A DNA stretch of 42,959 nucleotides from an uncultured Solobacterium sp. (GCA_900543035.1 UQPV01000019.1:1-42959), one strand, 5' to 3'. Shown: positions 8,667-17,285, counted from the stretch's first letter. Numbers and translations: made by a program. The notes: generated from the sequence alone by a model not told the origin.

Positions 8667-10043
8667 TCAGTCAAAGGTGATCTTGACCGTAGGATCGTCA
8701 ACATCGTTGCTGCCTGCTTTGATCTCGAATCCGATCTCAACCTCCTTGACATCCGAAGCAGCAGTGATCTGATTGGTTTCTAAAGACGATCCCCACAGCA
8801 AGATCTCAAGGGCGGCAGATTCACCATCTGCAAGCTCCTTGTATTCACAGAAAGCGTCTGTCATGACCCCATTCACGGACAAAGAGTCACCAATATAATC
8901 GATGGTCAGCGTTTTCCCGCTTTTGTTCTCAGCGAGCAAGAGCACATGCAGATCCGAGCTGTATCCGGACGGATCTTCCAGCACTGTTTTTGCCACGATC
9001 CGCAGGCCGCCTTCGTGATAGACTTCATCGCCTGCGGCATCATGCTCTGCCGCCGTATCAGGCACGACGATCTCAACAGGGGTCTCACTAGCAAGTTCTT
9101 TCCCCTCAGCATCATACTGGCTGAGAGAAAGCGTAACGGAACCTACTTCTTGAATGCCATAAACGCTCCAGTATTCCGAATTCAGCACTTCGGACAGCTC
9201 AACATCAATGATGCAGCGCTTGCCCGGGTTGATCGTATCGCTCGACCAAACAACGCTGCTTGCGACCAAGCCGTTGATGGCAATGTCAGAAGTGGTCATA
9301 TGCACCATATCGCTCGTAGTATTCTCCAGTTCCAGAAGCAAGGCGGTCCTGCCGTCTTGATTGACCATCACTCCGCTTGAACACAGCTTGATCCCGTTCT
9401 CTTCATAAAGCGGATCCTGTGAGAAATAAGTCATGTCGTAACCATAGGTGTTCATCGCGGCACGGCTTTTGATCGTTTCCTGGTAATGATCCTTACCGTA
9501 GTCATGCGCGTCAAACGCTGATGTCTTCAATTGCCGGGGACCGGAGTATGTATCGTTGTAGTCATCGTCCGACATCGTAAATCCGATCTCCATATCGGCA
9601 ATCTCGTCGATGCCGTACAGCATGAGCGCGTCATAGCTGAAGCTGATGGTTTCATTTGCTTTTTTCCCGTCTGCCACATCACAGTTCAAATACCCATCGC
9701 TCACCATATACCCATTGATGGAATTGCAATGATATCCCATCGTGCCGCTGCTGAATGATAAATCCTTGCCGCTGCTATTTTCAATGCTCAGTTCCAGATC
9801 CACAGAATGATCCGTATAATTCAAGCCCGTCGCAGTGATCTTTACACCGTTTTCATCCACCATAACGGTCTCGTCAAGAGAAGCGCTCTTATTGAATGAG
9901 CCTAGCTCCTCGCCGGATCGTTCCTGCTGATCCCCAGCTGTCTGCTGCTCGCTTCCTGCAAGAGCATCGTTGGTATTGCTGCCGCAAGCAGCAAGAGAAA
10001 AGATCAGGCAGATCATAAGCAGTAATGATGATCGTTTCTTCAT
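8667..10043 (-). CDS. lipoprotein with three related domains, function unknown
   Basis: The N-terminus MKKRSSLLLMICLIFSLAAC is a type II signal peptide with lipobox LAAC, so the mature protein should be tethered to the outer face of the membrane. A low-complexity linker follows, then three similar units of about 110-120 residues. They start near ENGVKITATG, ENGIKLCSSG and EGGLRIVAKT. Each has a hydrophobic strand with a pattern like ELSIENSSGK/LLELENTTSD/LLAENKSGK, an NG motif (INGYM, INGLV, VNGVM) and a closing EIGF-like strand. They look like Ig-like beta domains. Start 10043 has AAAGGAAGG upstream; an alternative at 10061 precedes the signal peptide unnecessarily. I do not recognise a specific family or partner. 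Confidence 0.8.
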   Translation of the reverse strand: MKKRSSLLLMICLIFSLAACGSNTNDALAGSEQQTAGDQQERSGEELGSFNKSASLDETVMVDENGVKITATGLNYTDHSVDLELSIENSSGKDLSFSSGTMGYHCNSINGYMVSDGYLNCDVADGKKANETISFSYDALMLYGIDEIADMEIGFTMSDDDYNDTYSGPRQLKTSAFDAHDYGKDHYQETIKSRAAMNTYGYDMTYFSQDPLYEENGIKLCSSGVMVNQDGRTALLLELENTTSDMVHMTTSDIAINGLVASSVVWSSDTINPGKRCIIDVELSEVLNSEYWSVYGIQEVGSVTLSLSQYDAEGKELASETPVEIVVPDTAAEHDAAGDEVYHEGGLRIVAKTVLEDPSGYSSDLHVLLLAENKSGKTLTIDYIGDSLSVNGVMTDAFCEYKELADGESAALEILLWGSSLETNQITAASDVKEVEIGFEIKAGSNDVDDPTVKITFD

Positions 10044-10129
10044 GTTATCCTTCCTTTCCATTCAGACGAGGAAGCTGATCCTCGTCATCGATCTGTTCAA
10101 CCGCAAAGTCAACATCTTCTCTTAGGCAT

Positions 10130-10165
10130 GATCATGGCCTGTCAGCCAAACGATGCGCCATGATC
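10130..10165. repeat. inverted repeat upstream of lipoprotein gene
   Basis: GATCATGGC at 10130-10138 and GCCATGATC at 10157-10165 are perfectly complementary with an 18-base spacer. The site lies about 90-120 bases upstream of the lipoprotein start and could form an RNA hairpin in its leader. There is no T-run. Confidence 0.5.
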
Positions 10166-10170
10166 GTCCC

Positions 10171-10193
10171 ATTTGCTCACCACGTGAACAAAT
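10171..10193. promoter_or_regulatory. operator-like palindrome
   Basis: ATTTGCTCAC and GTGAACAAAT are ten-base arms, nine of ten complementary, around CAC. The geometry fits a binding site for a dimeric repressor. The nearest downstream gene in a sensible orientation is the lipoprotein at 10043. The regulator is unknown. Confidence 0.5.
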
Positions 10194-10534
10194 TCGTTTT
10201 CCCTTTCAGATCCGTGCATTTCTCACCCCATTTTTCGTTCATCCTCTTGCGCTGTCTCTTCCTGTCTTCATGAGAGATACGGATCAAGCTGACCTGACAG
10301 AATGACCAGATCGATGATCACGCCTGCACCGGCTGGCCCTGCCTTCGTCAAGCTTGTGTGCGCCGGACAGGCCGAGGAACAGACAGCGCAAGAAAGAGGC
10401 CCGCATTCTTTTCACCGCACGACCCGCCCTCAAAACAGGAGCTCACCTATCTGCAGGCATCATCGACGGATATCCCTTTGTGACGATAAAAGCATATCAT
10501 CCGCATGTGCATCTCTGGTTTTCTCCATGCAGGC

Positions 10535-10565
10535 AAAAAAAAAGCCTGGACGTGATGGTCCAAGC
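10535..10565 (-). terminator. rho-independent terminator after phoR
   Basis: On the minus strand an eight-base stem, GCTTGGAC and GTCCAGGC with one wobble pair, has a six-base loop and is followed by nine T. Confidence 0.85.
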
Positions 10566-10601
10566 TTTCGACAGGATCATGATCCCTGTTTGAACATCTC
10601 T

Positions 10602-12020
10602 TTATGCTGCTTGATCTGCAGATGATTCATCCACGATGACATCCGGCAGCGTGATCGTGATCGTCGTCCCGATGTTCTCTCGGGAAAACAGATCGATCTT
10701 GCCATGATAATAGCGCGCGATGTGTTTGACGATGGACAGTCCCAGGCCGGTCCCGCCGATCTTGCGGCTTCGTCCTTTGTCCACCCGGTAGAAACGTTCG
10801 AAGATATGCTTTTCATCTTCCTTGCTGATGCCGATGCCGCTGTCTTCCACCGTGATCACCAGCAGGTTCTCCTGTCTGCGGATCAGCACATCGACCGTTC
10901 CGCCTTCATGATTATATTTGATGGCATTGCTGATGAGATTGCCGATGAGCTGCTCCACATGCTTCTGCGACATATGCACGCAAAGCGTCTCACACTGCAT
11001 CTCCAGCATGACCCGATGCTCGTTGGCCATCGGCGTGAATGACTTGCACAGCTCTTCCACGGCGGGGCGCAGGGCGATATCGGTCTTCTTCTCCACGACG
11101 TCATTGCCTTCCAGCCGGGAGATCATGAGGATATCGGTGATCAGCGCGGTCATGTGCGTCGTCTCTTTCAGGATGCGGTCCACACATTCCTGCGCCTGCT
11201 TGGGATCGTTGACGACACCGCTTCGCAGCAGTTCACCATATCCGCGGATGCTGGTCAAGGGCGTCTTCAGCTCATGGGAAGCATTGTCAAAGAATTCCTG
11301 GCGGATCTTCTTCTCGCTTTTCAGCTTTTTCAGATAATGATTGATCTCATTTTCCATCTGTTCGATCGTCGAAGCGATCTCATTGAGCTCATCATACTCA
11401 AATGTACGAAACTTCAGCGTCGTTCCCTCTTTCTGCGATTCACGGATGGTCCTGCCGATCTCGCGCAGCGGACGGGTCACCGAACGGGCCGATTTGCGCG
11501 AGAGGATGATGGCGATGAGCAGTGCGACCGCAAAGGAGATAGCTGCCACCGGCAGCAGCGTCATCGCATAGCTGTCTAATCCCTGATAAGGGATGGCCAT
11601 CCGGTAGACCGCATGCTGCTCCTTTGAATAAAGGGCGACATACATCATCCGAATGTTCATCGTCGTAGAATCGCGCACGGCATATCCCATGCCGTCTGCG
11701 CTGCTCAGCGCCATCTGCACCTCTTCCCGCTCCAAATGGTTCTCCATATCCCCGCGCACATCGCTGTCCAGCAGCACGGTGCCGTCTTCATCGATGATGG
11801 TCAGCCGGGAATCATCCCCTCTGAGCGAATCAGAGAGATCGTCTTTCTGCTCGACGAGGTTTTCCACCGGGATGGATCGTATCGTCTGCAGCACATACTC
11901 GAGATCCCTGCGGGTAGACTCCATCATGATGTTGGAGACGACCAGATAAAAGATCAGAAAGCCGCAGAGCAGGGCCGCTGTCACGACCAGCACATAATCT
12001 CTCAGTATCCGTTTTCTCAT
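10602..12020 (-). CDS. phoR: sensor histidine kinase, PhoR type
   Basis: This 472-residue membrane kinase has TM1 (about 9-30), an extracytoplasmic sensor region, TM2 (about 152-174), a HAMP region and a HisKA segment with phosphoacceptor His249 in ASHELKTPL. The ATPase domain carries NLISNAIKYN (N box), DSGIGIS (G1) and GGTGLGLSIVKHIA (G2). Its start overlaps the stop of the response regulator as ATGA, with GGAG upstream, so the two are coupled. The naming as PhoR is inferred from the operon with a phosphate transporter and the Pho-box-like repeats ahead of it. The domain order would fit other sensors too. A strong terminator follows. Confidence 0.85.
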   Translation of the reverse strand: MRKRILRDYVLVVTAALLCGFLIFYLVVSNIMMESTRRDLEYVLQTIRSIPVENLVEQKDDLSDSLRGDDSRLTIIDEDGTVLLDSDVRGDMENHLEREEVQMALSSADGMGYAVRDSTTMNIRMMYVALYSKEQHAVYRMAIPYQGLDSYAMTLLPVAAISFAVALLIAIILSRKSARSVTRPLREIGRTIRESQKEGTTLKFRTFEYDELNEIASTIEQMENEINHYLKKLKSEKKIRQEFFDNASHELKTPLTSIRGYGELLRSGVVNDPKQAQECVDRILKETTHMTALITDILMISRLEGNDVVEKKTDIALRPAVEELCKSFTPMANEHRVMLEMQCETLCVHMSQKHVEQLIGNLISNAIKYNHEGGTVDVLIRRQENLLVITVEDSGIGISKEDEKHIFERFYRVDKGRSRKIGGTGLGLSIVKHIARYYHGKIDLFSRENIGTTITITLPDVIVDESSADQAA

Positions 12021-12709
12021 GTATTGCTCTCCTGCACGAAGCGGTAGCCTACGCCGCGGATCACCTGGATCCATCCGTCATAGGGCTCTCCCAGTTTGCG
12101 GCGCAGCGAGTTGATGTGCACATCCAGCGTCCTGCTCTCTCCTACGAAGTCATATCCCCAGATCTGATTGAGCAGCTCCTGACGGCTCACCGCCTTGCCC
12201 TTATGGGAGATCAGATACTTGAGCAGCTCGAATTCCTTATATGTCAGATCCACCTGCTGCTCGCGCACATGCACGGTGCGTCCGTCAAAGTCGATGTTCA
12301 GCCCCTCTTCGTTGAAGTTATGCGTCTCGCTGTGGCTCGTTCCGCTTCTGCGCATCAGCGAACGGATGCGCGCCGTCAGTTCCAGCACCGAGAACGGCTT
12401 GGTCATGTAGTCATCTGCGCCCTGATCCAGACCGATGACCTTATCCAGCTCGCTGTCCTTCGCGGTCAGGATGATGACCGGCAGCCCGCTCAGATGCTCA
12501 TCCTCGCGGATCCGGGCGATCAGCTCCAGGCCGGTCATCCCCGGCAGCATCAGATCAAAGATGCCCATGTCTGCGCTGTTCTTCTTCAGATATTCCCAGG
12601 CCGTCTCCGCATCCTCAAATGACACGGTCTCATACTGGAACTGCATCAGCGTCAGTTCGATCAGATTACGAATGCTTTCATCATCTTCTACAATCAGAAT
12701 TCTCGCCAT
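12017..12709 (-). CDS. phoP: OmpR/PhoB-family response regulator, PhoP type
   Basis: Residues 1-120 form a receiver domain with acidic pair Glu8-Asp9/Asp10, phosphorylation site Asp52 (IFDLMLPG), Thr82 and Lys104. Residues 130-230 form a winged-helix DNA-binding domain ending in VIRGVGYRF. This class binds direct repeats with about 11-bp spacing, which is the geometry seen upstream of the operon. The gene starts 26 bases after the Na/Pi transporter stop and overlaps the kinase gene, so all three should be one transcript. A role in phosphate control is inferred from context. Confidence 0.88.
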   Translation of the reverse strand: MARILIVEDDESIRNLIELTLMQFQYETVSFEDAETAWEYLKKNSADMGIFDLMLPGMTGLELIARIREDEHLSGLPVIILTAKDSELDKVIGLDQGADDYMTKPFSVLELTARIRSLMRRSGTSHSETHNFNEEGLNIDFDGRTVHVREQQVDLTYKEFELLKYLISHKGKAVSRQELLNQIWGYDFVGESRTLDVHINSLRRKLGEPYDGWIQVIRGVGYRFVQESNT

Positions 12710-12735
12710 AATCTTCCCTCTTTCCTTTCACGGCT

Positions 12736-14388
12736 TCAGGCGCCTTGAATCTGTTCCTCTCGGACATAATCTGCCAGATGCACCGCATAGCTGCTGATCC
12801 GCTGCAGATGCCCGATCGCATCGAGGAACAATACGCCGGCTTCTACCTGACAGCGCTGCTGCGCAAGCCTGCGGATGTGCCGGTCACGGATCTGCTCCTC
12901 CAGCTGCGTGACCATGCGTCCGCTCTGCACTGCCTTCTGATAGCGCTGTGTTTCCTGCGGATCCTGCCAGAAGGAGAGCGCCTCCTCCAGCGTCTCGCTG
13001 CTCTGGGCGCTGATGAGCTGCAGGTCCTCATAGCCACCGATGGAGAACATGCTGTTTTCCTTCAGCATCAGCTCACTGAGCTCAGCCAGATCCTTGCAGC
13101 GATCAGAGATCTTTTCCAGATCATTGACCATGAGCAGCAGATGCCGCAGCTGCATCTGCTGATGCTCATTCAGCGCAGCAATGTCGATGTGCACCATATA
13201 CTGTGTAAGCTCCCGCTCATAGCGGTTGACGATCGCTTCATTTTCATAGACCCTGTGGATCGCCTTCTCGCTGCGGTTGACGATCGCCTTGCGGCTGGAT
13301 TCGATATTGCCCAAGACGACGCTGCCCATGCGGCGCACTTCCTGCTTGGCCGATTCAAACGCGAATGCCGGCGTCTCCAGGATGCGGCTGTCCAGCGCCG
13401 GCGCAAAGGGATCCGGCTTTTCCTGCGGCTTCACGATGCGGCGGGCCAAGGCCTCCAGCTGGTCCGCGAACGGAAACAGCAGCGCGGTGGCCGCCACATT
13501 GAAGAACGTATGGAACAGCGCCAGCTCCACGCTGTTGAGCGGCGCCGCGCCGATCCAGGGAAACAGCGTGAATACCACGGCCGCACCTATGGCGAACACT
13601 GCGGCGCCGATCGTGTTGAACAACAGATGGATGAGCGCCGCGCACCTTCCGTTCCGCCCTGCGCCGGCCCCGGCGATCAGCGCGCTTACACATGTTCCGA
13701 TATTTTGTCCCAGCGCGATATAGACCGCACTGTTCCATGTAACTATACCATTCATTGCCAGGGTTTGTAAAATGCCAAGTGAAGCGGATGAGCTCTGAAG
13801 CAGGGCCGTCACGCCGAAGCCGACCGCGATGCCCAGAAGCGGATGCGTGCCGATCACGATAAACGCCTCGGTAAAGAAAGGCGAATCGCTGTATGGCGCA
13901 ACCGCGGCGCTCATGTTTTCCAATCCGAGAAACAACAGACCGAAGCCGGCCAGGATGCTTCCTACATCACGTCGGCGCGGTTCTTTTCCGCTCAGCAGCA
14001 GCGCCACGCCGATCCCCAGCAGCAGCGGGGCGAAGAACTGCGGACGAAGCAGGTTCCCCCATTCGTTCATAGAGACAAGCCATGCGGTCAGCGTCGTGCC
14101 GATGTTCGCACCCATGATGATGCCCACGGCCTGGCTCAGCGTCATCATGCCGGCATTCACGAATCCCACTGCCATGACCGTGGTCAGTGAAGAGCTCTGG
14201 ACGATCGCGGTGATCAGCGCGCCTACCGCAACGCCCAGCAGGCGGTTGTCTGTGAACAGACGCATAAAACGCCGGCTTTTCTCTCCGGCGCTCTTCTGCA
14301 GTCCCTCTGACATGATGTGCATGCCGAACAGGAACATGCCCAGACCGCCGATAAAGGAAAACAGGGCGTTCAGTACACTCATACCCAT
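12736..14388 (-). CDS. Na/Pi cotransporter family protein with PhoU-like C-terminus
   Basis: The N-terminal part has the paired QSSS repeats of the PF02690 family: ITAIVQSSSLTTVMAVGF near residue 60 and VTALLQSSSASLGILQTL near 205, each with hydrophobic helices. From about residue 340 to the end it is helical and hydrophilic, with a PhoU-like pattern (LLLMVNDLEKISDRCKDLAEL). Such proteins import phosphate with sodium in several bacteria. I place the start at 14388, where AAGGA lies 11 bases upstream; 14400 and 14382 are alternatives. It leads an operon with the phoP/phoR pair and is preceded by Pho-box-like repeats. Confidence 0.88.
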   Translation of the reverse strand: MGMSVLNALFSFIGGLGMFLFGMHIMSEGLQKSAGEKSRRFMRLFTDNRLLGVAVGALITAIVQSSSLTTVMAVGFVNAGMMTLSQAVGIIMGANIGTTLTAWLVSMNEWGNLLRPQFFAPLLLGIGVALLLSGKEPRRRDVGSILAGFGLLFLGLENMSAAVAPYSDSPFFTEAFIVIGTHPLLGIAVGFGVTALLQSSSASLGILQTLAMNGIVTWNSAVYIALGQNIGTCVSALIAGAGAGRNGRCAALIHLLFNTIGAAVFAIGAAVVFTLFPWIGAAPLNSVELALFHTFFNVAATALLFPFADQLEALARRIVKPQEKPDPFAPALDSRILETPAFAFESAKQEVRRMGSVVLGNIESSRKAIVNRSEKAIHRVYENEAIVNRYERELTQYMVHIDIAALNEHQQMQLRHLLLMVNDLEKISDRCKDLAELSELMLKENSMFSIGGYEDLQLISAQSSETLEEALSFWQDPQETQRYQKAVQSGRMVTQLEEQIRDRHIRRLAQQRCQVEAGVLFLDAIGHLQRISSYAVHLADYVREEQIQGA

Positions 14389-14412
14389 ATGTTTACACAT
14401 CCTTACAGTTGT

Positions 14413-14467
14413 ATTATGTCATTCGTCCCGTAAAAAAGTATTCATCCGTTTGTAAAATCGGTGTAAA
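14413..14467 (-). promoter_or_regulatory. Pho-box-like array and -10 for the Na/Pi transporter-phoPR operon
   Basis: Read on the minus strand, hexamers TTTACA (14462-14467), TTTACA (14451-14456), a weak ATGAAT (14440-14445) and TTTACG (14429-14434) start at exact 11-base steps. The Bacillus PhoP site is four TT(A/T/C)ACA-like repeats with about five bases between. A possible -10, CATAAT (14413-14418), follows with no good -35, as expected for an activated promoter. Confidence 0.65.
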
Positions 14468-14493
14468 ATCATGACATACCGCCAAGCGAACAG

Positions 14494-14540
14494 ACAAAAC
14501 GCAGAGCGCCGCCCGCTGTTCAAGCAGGTGCGCTCTGCGT
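14494..14540 (-). terminator. terminator after the azlCD-GNAT operon
   Basis: Ten-base arms ACGCAGAGCG and CGCTCTGCGT enclose a loop of about 22 bases just beyond the GNAT stop. On the minus strand GTTTTGTC follows. Confidence 0.65.
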
Positions 14541-14542
14541 CA

Positions 14543-14967
14543 TCATTTCAGGGTCTTGATATAGCGGCGGTGGGAAAGACACATGCCCTTGCGCGCATAG
14601 AAGCGATGCGCGTCATGACGGGCACAGCTGCAGGAAAGCTCGATCTGCACACAGCCGGCCTGTGCGCTCAGCGCGCAGGCACGATCGAACAGCACGGTTC
14701 CGATACCGCGTCCGCGGCAGCCCTCCTCCACCGCAAGCTCCATGATCTCTGCGATGCGCGCGCAGTGATGCAGCTGATCCTCCATGCGCACATTCGCAAC
14801 CCGATCACTTCCCCATCTTCCTCCCAGACCAGAGAGAAGATCCACTCATCCGCACATTGCGCCAGATACAGCTGATCGAAGCGTGCGCGGGGAAATGCTG
14901 CATCCTCCAGCGCGCAGATCAGCCGGTATACCGCCGCAGCGTCCTTCGCGCAGCCAAAGCGGATCAT
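14543..14967 (-). pseudogene. GNAT N-acetyltransferase broken by a one-base frameshift
   Basis: Two overlapping frames together make one GNAT protein of about 140 residues. The upstream frame runs MIRFGCAKDAAAVYRL to VWEEDGEVIG. The downstream frame continues VANVRMEDQLHHCARI and includes the acetyl-CoA loop EEGCRGRGIGTVLF and the C-terminal HRFYARKGM. The join lies at about 14804-14814, where the minus strand has GGG; a fourth G would restore one frame. It could be a pseudogene, a sequencing error in a short G run, or a strain-specific loss. The start at 14967 sits one base after the azlD stop, so it was translationally coupled to azlCD. Confidence 0.8.
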
Positions 14968-14968
14968 A

Positions 14969-15271
14969 TCAGCAGAACAAGGCGGCCAGGTAAACCGCAA
15001 GCGAAGCGGCAGCGGCCACCATGAGCAGGCTCTTGCCGCGCCAGGCGAGGATGACCGCCGTCAGCGTGCCGATGCAAGAAGGGATCAGCGCGCCGCCGGA
15101 GGTGAAGACGGCCGGGAACGTCATCGCGCCGAGCACCGCATAAGGCACATAATACAGGAAAGACTGCAGAAAGCGGCTCTTGATGCGGCGGCTGAAGCAG
15201 ACCAGCGGCAGACAGCGGATCAGATAAGTAACGACAGCCATGACCGCGATATACAAGATGAGCTGCATCAT
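14969..15271 (-). CDS. azlD: branched-chain amino acid transport protein AzlD
   Basis: This is the small four-helix membrane subunit that works with AzlC in export of branched-chain amino acids and analogues. It is 100 residues, as is typical, with the family segment YLIRCLPLV near residue 17 and hydrophobic segments across the length. The ATG at 15271 overlaps the azlC stop as ATGA; the frame extends upstream within azlC but without meaning. Confidence 0.92.
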   Translation of the reverse strand: MMQLILYIAVMAVVTYLIRCLPLVCFSRRIKSRFLQSFLYYVPYAVLGAMTFPAVFTSGGALIPSCIGTLTAVILAWRGKSLLMVAAAASLAVYLAALFC

Positions 15272-15969
15272 GTGTTCTCCTCCTGCACCGGGAACAGCCA
15301 CGCCCCCAGCGACGCCGCCGCAACCGTGCAGATGATGATGACGAATCCGCTGCTGATGGGTACATAAGCCTGCAGCAGCGCAGACAGACAGCTCAGCAGC
15401 GAGGCGCAGGCCACGACAGCCGTGATCTGCTTCGACTTGCGGCAAGGCGGCAGGATGATTGCCAGGAACATGCCGTAGATCATGATGCCCAATGCGTCGC
15501 GCACGGCCTGCGGAAGCAGTCCGCTGGCCACACCGCCGCACAGCGTGCCCAGCGTCCAGGCCGCGATAGGCAGCGTCATCAGCCCGACCATGTAACGAAA
15601 GCCGACCCCGTTGTAGCGGCTGGAAGACAGCGCGAAGATCTCATCCGTAACGCCGAAGGAAATGATCGCCCGCTGCGGACGGGGCATCTGCGGATCCACC
15701 TTCTGCGTCAACGAGAGCGACATCAGAAAATAACGCAGATTGATGACAAATTGCGAAAGCGCCATCTCGATCAATGACCCTGACGCCGCGATGATGGTCA
15801 GTCCTGCAAACTGCCCTGCGCTGGTCAGGCAGGTGAATGAGATCGCGACGGCCGCCCAGAGCGGGACGCCCTGTGTCAGCGCCGTCATGCCGAAAGCAAA
15901 TGAGACGGAAAAATACCCTAAAGCGATCGGGATCCCGTCACGGATCCCATCGGCAAATTTGTTTTGCAT
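15268..15969 (-). CDS. azlC: branched-chain amino acid exporter AzlC
   Basis: AzlC is the large subunit of the AzlCD exporter. The protein is 233 residues and polytopic. It has the family pattern GIRDGIPIALGYFSVSFAFG at the start, then TSAGQFAGL and NLRYFLMSLSL. Start 15969 has AAAGGGG upstream. The gene is first in an azlC-azlD-GNAT operon with its own promoter at 16014-16042. Confidence 0.93.
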   Translation of the reverse strand: MQNKFADGIRDGIPIALGYFSVSFAFGMTALTQGVPLWAAVAISFTCLTSAGQFAGLTIIAASGSLIEMALSQFVINLRYFLMSLSLTQKVDPQMPRPQRAIISFGVTDEIFALSSSRYNGVGFRYMVGLMTLPIAAWTLGTLCGGVASGLLPQAVRDALGIMIYGMFLAIILPPCRKSKQITAVVACASLLSCLSALLQAYVPISSGFVIIICTVAAASLGAWLFPVQEENT

Positions 15970-16013
15970 CCCCAAAACCCCTTTTTTGCACAATCATGCT
16001 TTACAAGTTCAAT

Positions 16014-16042
16014 ATTATAAGTCAAAACCGCTTTCTGCTCAA
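16014..16042 (-). promoter_or_regulatory. azlC promoter
   Basis: Minus-strand TTGAGC (16037-16042) and TATAAT (16014-16019) are 17 bases apart. Confidence 0.7.
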
Positions 16043-16067
16043 TCCCCGTCACACGCCGAACGCTTGA

Positions 16068-17183
16068 TCATCTGCCGCCTTCGATGAAATCGCACAGGCG
16101 CTCCGTTGCCCTGCGGTCGATGCATGCGCGCTGAGCCGCCTTCATCTGTGCGCTCAGCGTACCATCGGCAAACCGGCGCAGCACATCTGGCAGCTCCTTT
16201 GTTGGATCGCAGACAGCCACGCTCATGTGACGGCGGACAAAGTATTCCATATTGTATGTCTCACAGCCGGGAATGGGAGACAGGTGGACCAAAGGGACCC
16301 CCAGCACAGCGGCTTCCGTGGAAGAGAGCCCGCCCGGCTTGGTGATGAACAAGTCGCATGCCGCCATATACTGCGCCATATGCGAAGTGCTCCCCTTGAT
16401 CAGGATGCGCGGATCATCTCCATAGCGCCGCGCCAGCCGGCATCGCAGCCGCTCATTCCTGCCGCAGATGACGATCAGCGTGCATTCCTTCTGTTCCTGC
16501 AGGAAATCCGTGATGACCTCGATCGTCTCCTCGATCTTTCCTGCGCCGATGCTGCCGCCGGAAAGCAGGATATAGCGGCTCTGCTGATCCAGCCTCAGCG
16601 CCGCGCGTGCCTGTCTTTTCGAGATGCCCTCGCTGAATTCGCTGCTGACCGGGATGCCGTATGGCAGCATCCGCTCTGCCGGGATGCCGTATGCGCTGAA
16701 GCGGTCGACCAGATCGTCAGAAGGCACCACATAATAATCACAGTCTGTCTCTTCCATGAACGGGATGCAAGTATAATCGGTCGCGATGAGCATCGTCCTG
16801 GGAAGCGCAAAGCGCTGCTGCTTCAGGTTCGTCAGGATATGCGCCGGATACATATGGCTCATGATGATCAGATCAAAATGATGCGCATCCAGATACTCGC
16901 CCATGACGGACGCCATCTTCCCATTCACCCAGTATACCGGCGAATGGATCGGAAGCTGACGGTAAGACTCGCCCAGGGAATACATCTTGCCAAACAGCCC
17001 CGGCGAGCGCTGGACGAGCCTGACATAAGAGTCTGAGACCAGATTGGCGACATTCCGGCCGGCCAGCAGATAAGGGTCCGTGAACGTGACCTGATGTCCG
17101 CGCCGGCGCAGCTCGTCAGCCACGGCCTTGCCGGCTGCGTTATGTCCGCCGCCGGTGCCGCAGGACAGAATCAGTATTTCCAT
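16068..17183 (-). CDS. processive diacylglycerol glycosyltransferase family (UgtP/MGDG-synthase-like)
   Basis: The protein is a GT28-type, GT-B fold glycosyltransferase. The N-terminus MEILILSCGTGGGHNAAGKA matches the glycine-rich acceptor loop of monogalactosyl-diacylglycerol synthases and UgtP. The C-terminal half has LLSGGSIGAGKIEETI and the nucleotide-sugar motif FITKPGGLSSTEAAVLGVPLV. Such enzymes make mono- and diglycosyl-diacylglycerol, the glycolipid anchor of lipoteichoic acid. At 371 residues it is of typical length. GGAGG lies seven bases before the ATG at 17183. The sugar donor cannot be read from sequence. It stands alone, with a promoter and a palindromic hairpin in its leader. 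Confidence 0.88.
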   Translation of the reverse strand: MEILILSCGTGGGHNAAGKAVADELRRRGHQVTFTDPYLLAGRNVANLVSDSYVRLVQRSPGLFGKMYSLGESYRQLPIHSPVYWVNGKMASVMGEYLDAHHFDLIIMSHMYPAHILTNLKQQRFALPRTMLIATDYTCIPFMEETDCDYYVVPSDDLVDRFSAYGIPAERMLPYGIPVSSEFSEGISKRQARAALRLDQQSRYILLSGGSIGAGKIEETIEVITDFLQEQKECTLIVICGRNERLRCRLARRYGDDPRILIKGSTSHMAQYMAACDLFITKPGGLSSTEAAVLGVPLVHLSPIPGCETYNMEYFVRRHMSVAVCDPTKELPDVLRRFADGTLSAQMKAAQRACIDRRATERLCDFIEGGR

Positions 17184-17200
17184 AACATGACCTCCGTTGC

Positions 17201-17216
17201 CGGCACGATCGTGCCG
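17201..17216. repeat. perfect 16-bp palindrome in glycosyltransferase leader
   Basis: CGGCACGATCGTGCCG is fully self-complementary. It lies between the likely minus-strand -10 (TATAAT, about 17228-17233) and the ribosome site of the glycosyltransferase gene. It could be an operator or, as RNA, a hairpin. No T-run follows. Confidence 0.6.
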
Positions 17217-17285
17217 ACTTAAGGATAATTATACTGAAAACCGTCTGCTTTTGCTTACCCATTGCAGTAAAAGTGTCCATTTTCG

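Larger units (their letters stand above)
10044..10534. other. gene-free stretch with operator-like palindrome
   Basis: No frame here looks like a protein on either strand. The recognisable content is a near-perfect 23-bp palindrome at 10171-10193 and an inverted repeat at 10130-10165, both upstream of the lipoprotein gene. I see nothing interpretable between about 10200 and 10534. Confidence 0.5.

Noticed and set aside
10302..10625. Plus-strand open frame of 107 codons in the gene-free region
   Set aside because: No ribosome site, no recognisable motif, and it runs through the phoR terminator into the phoR coding end.
14543..15000. Programmed frameshift in the GNAT gene
   Set aside because: There is no typical slippery heptamer with a downstream structure; a plain indel in a G run is simpler.
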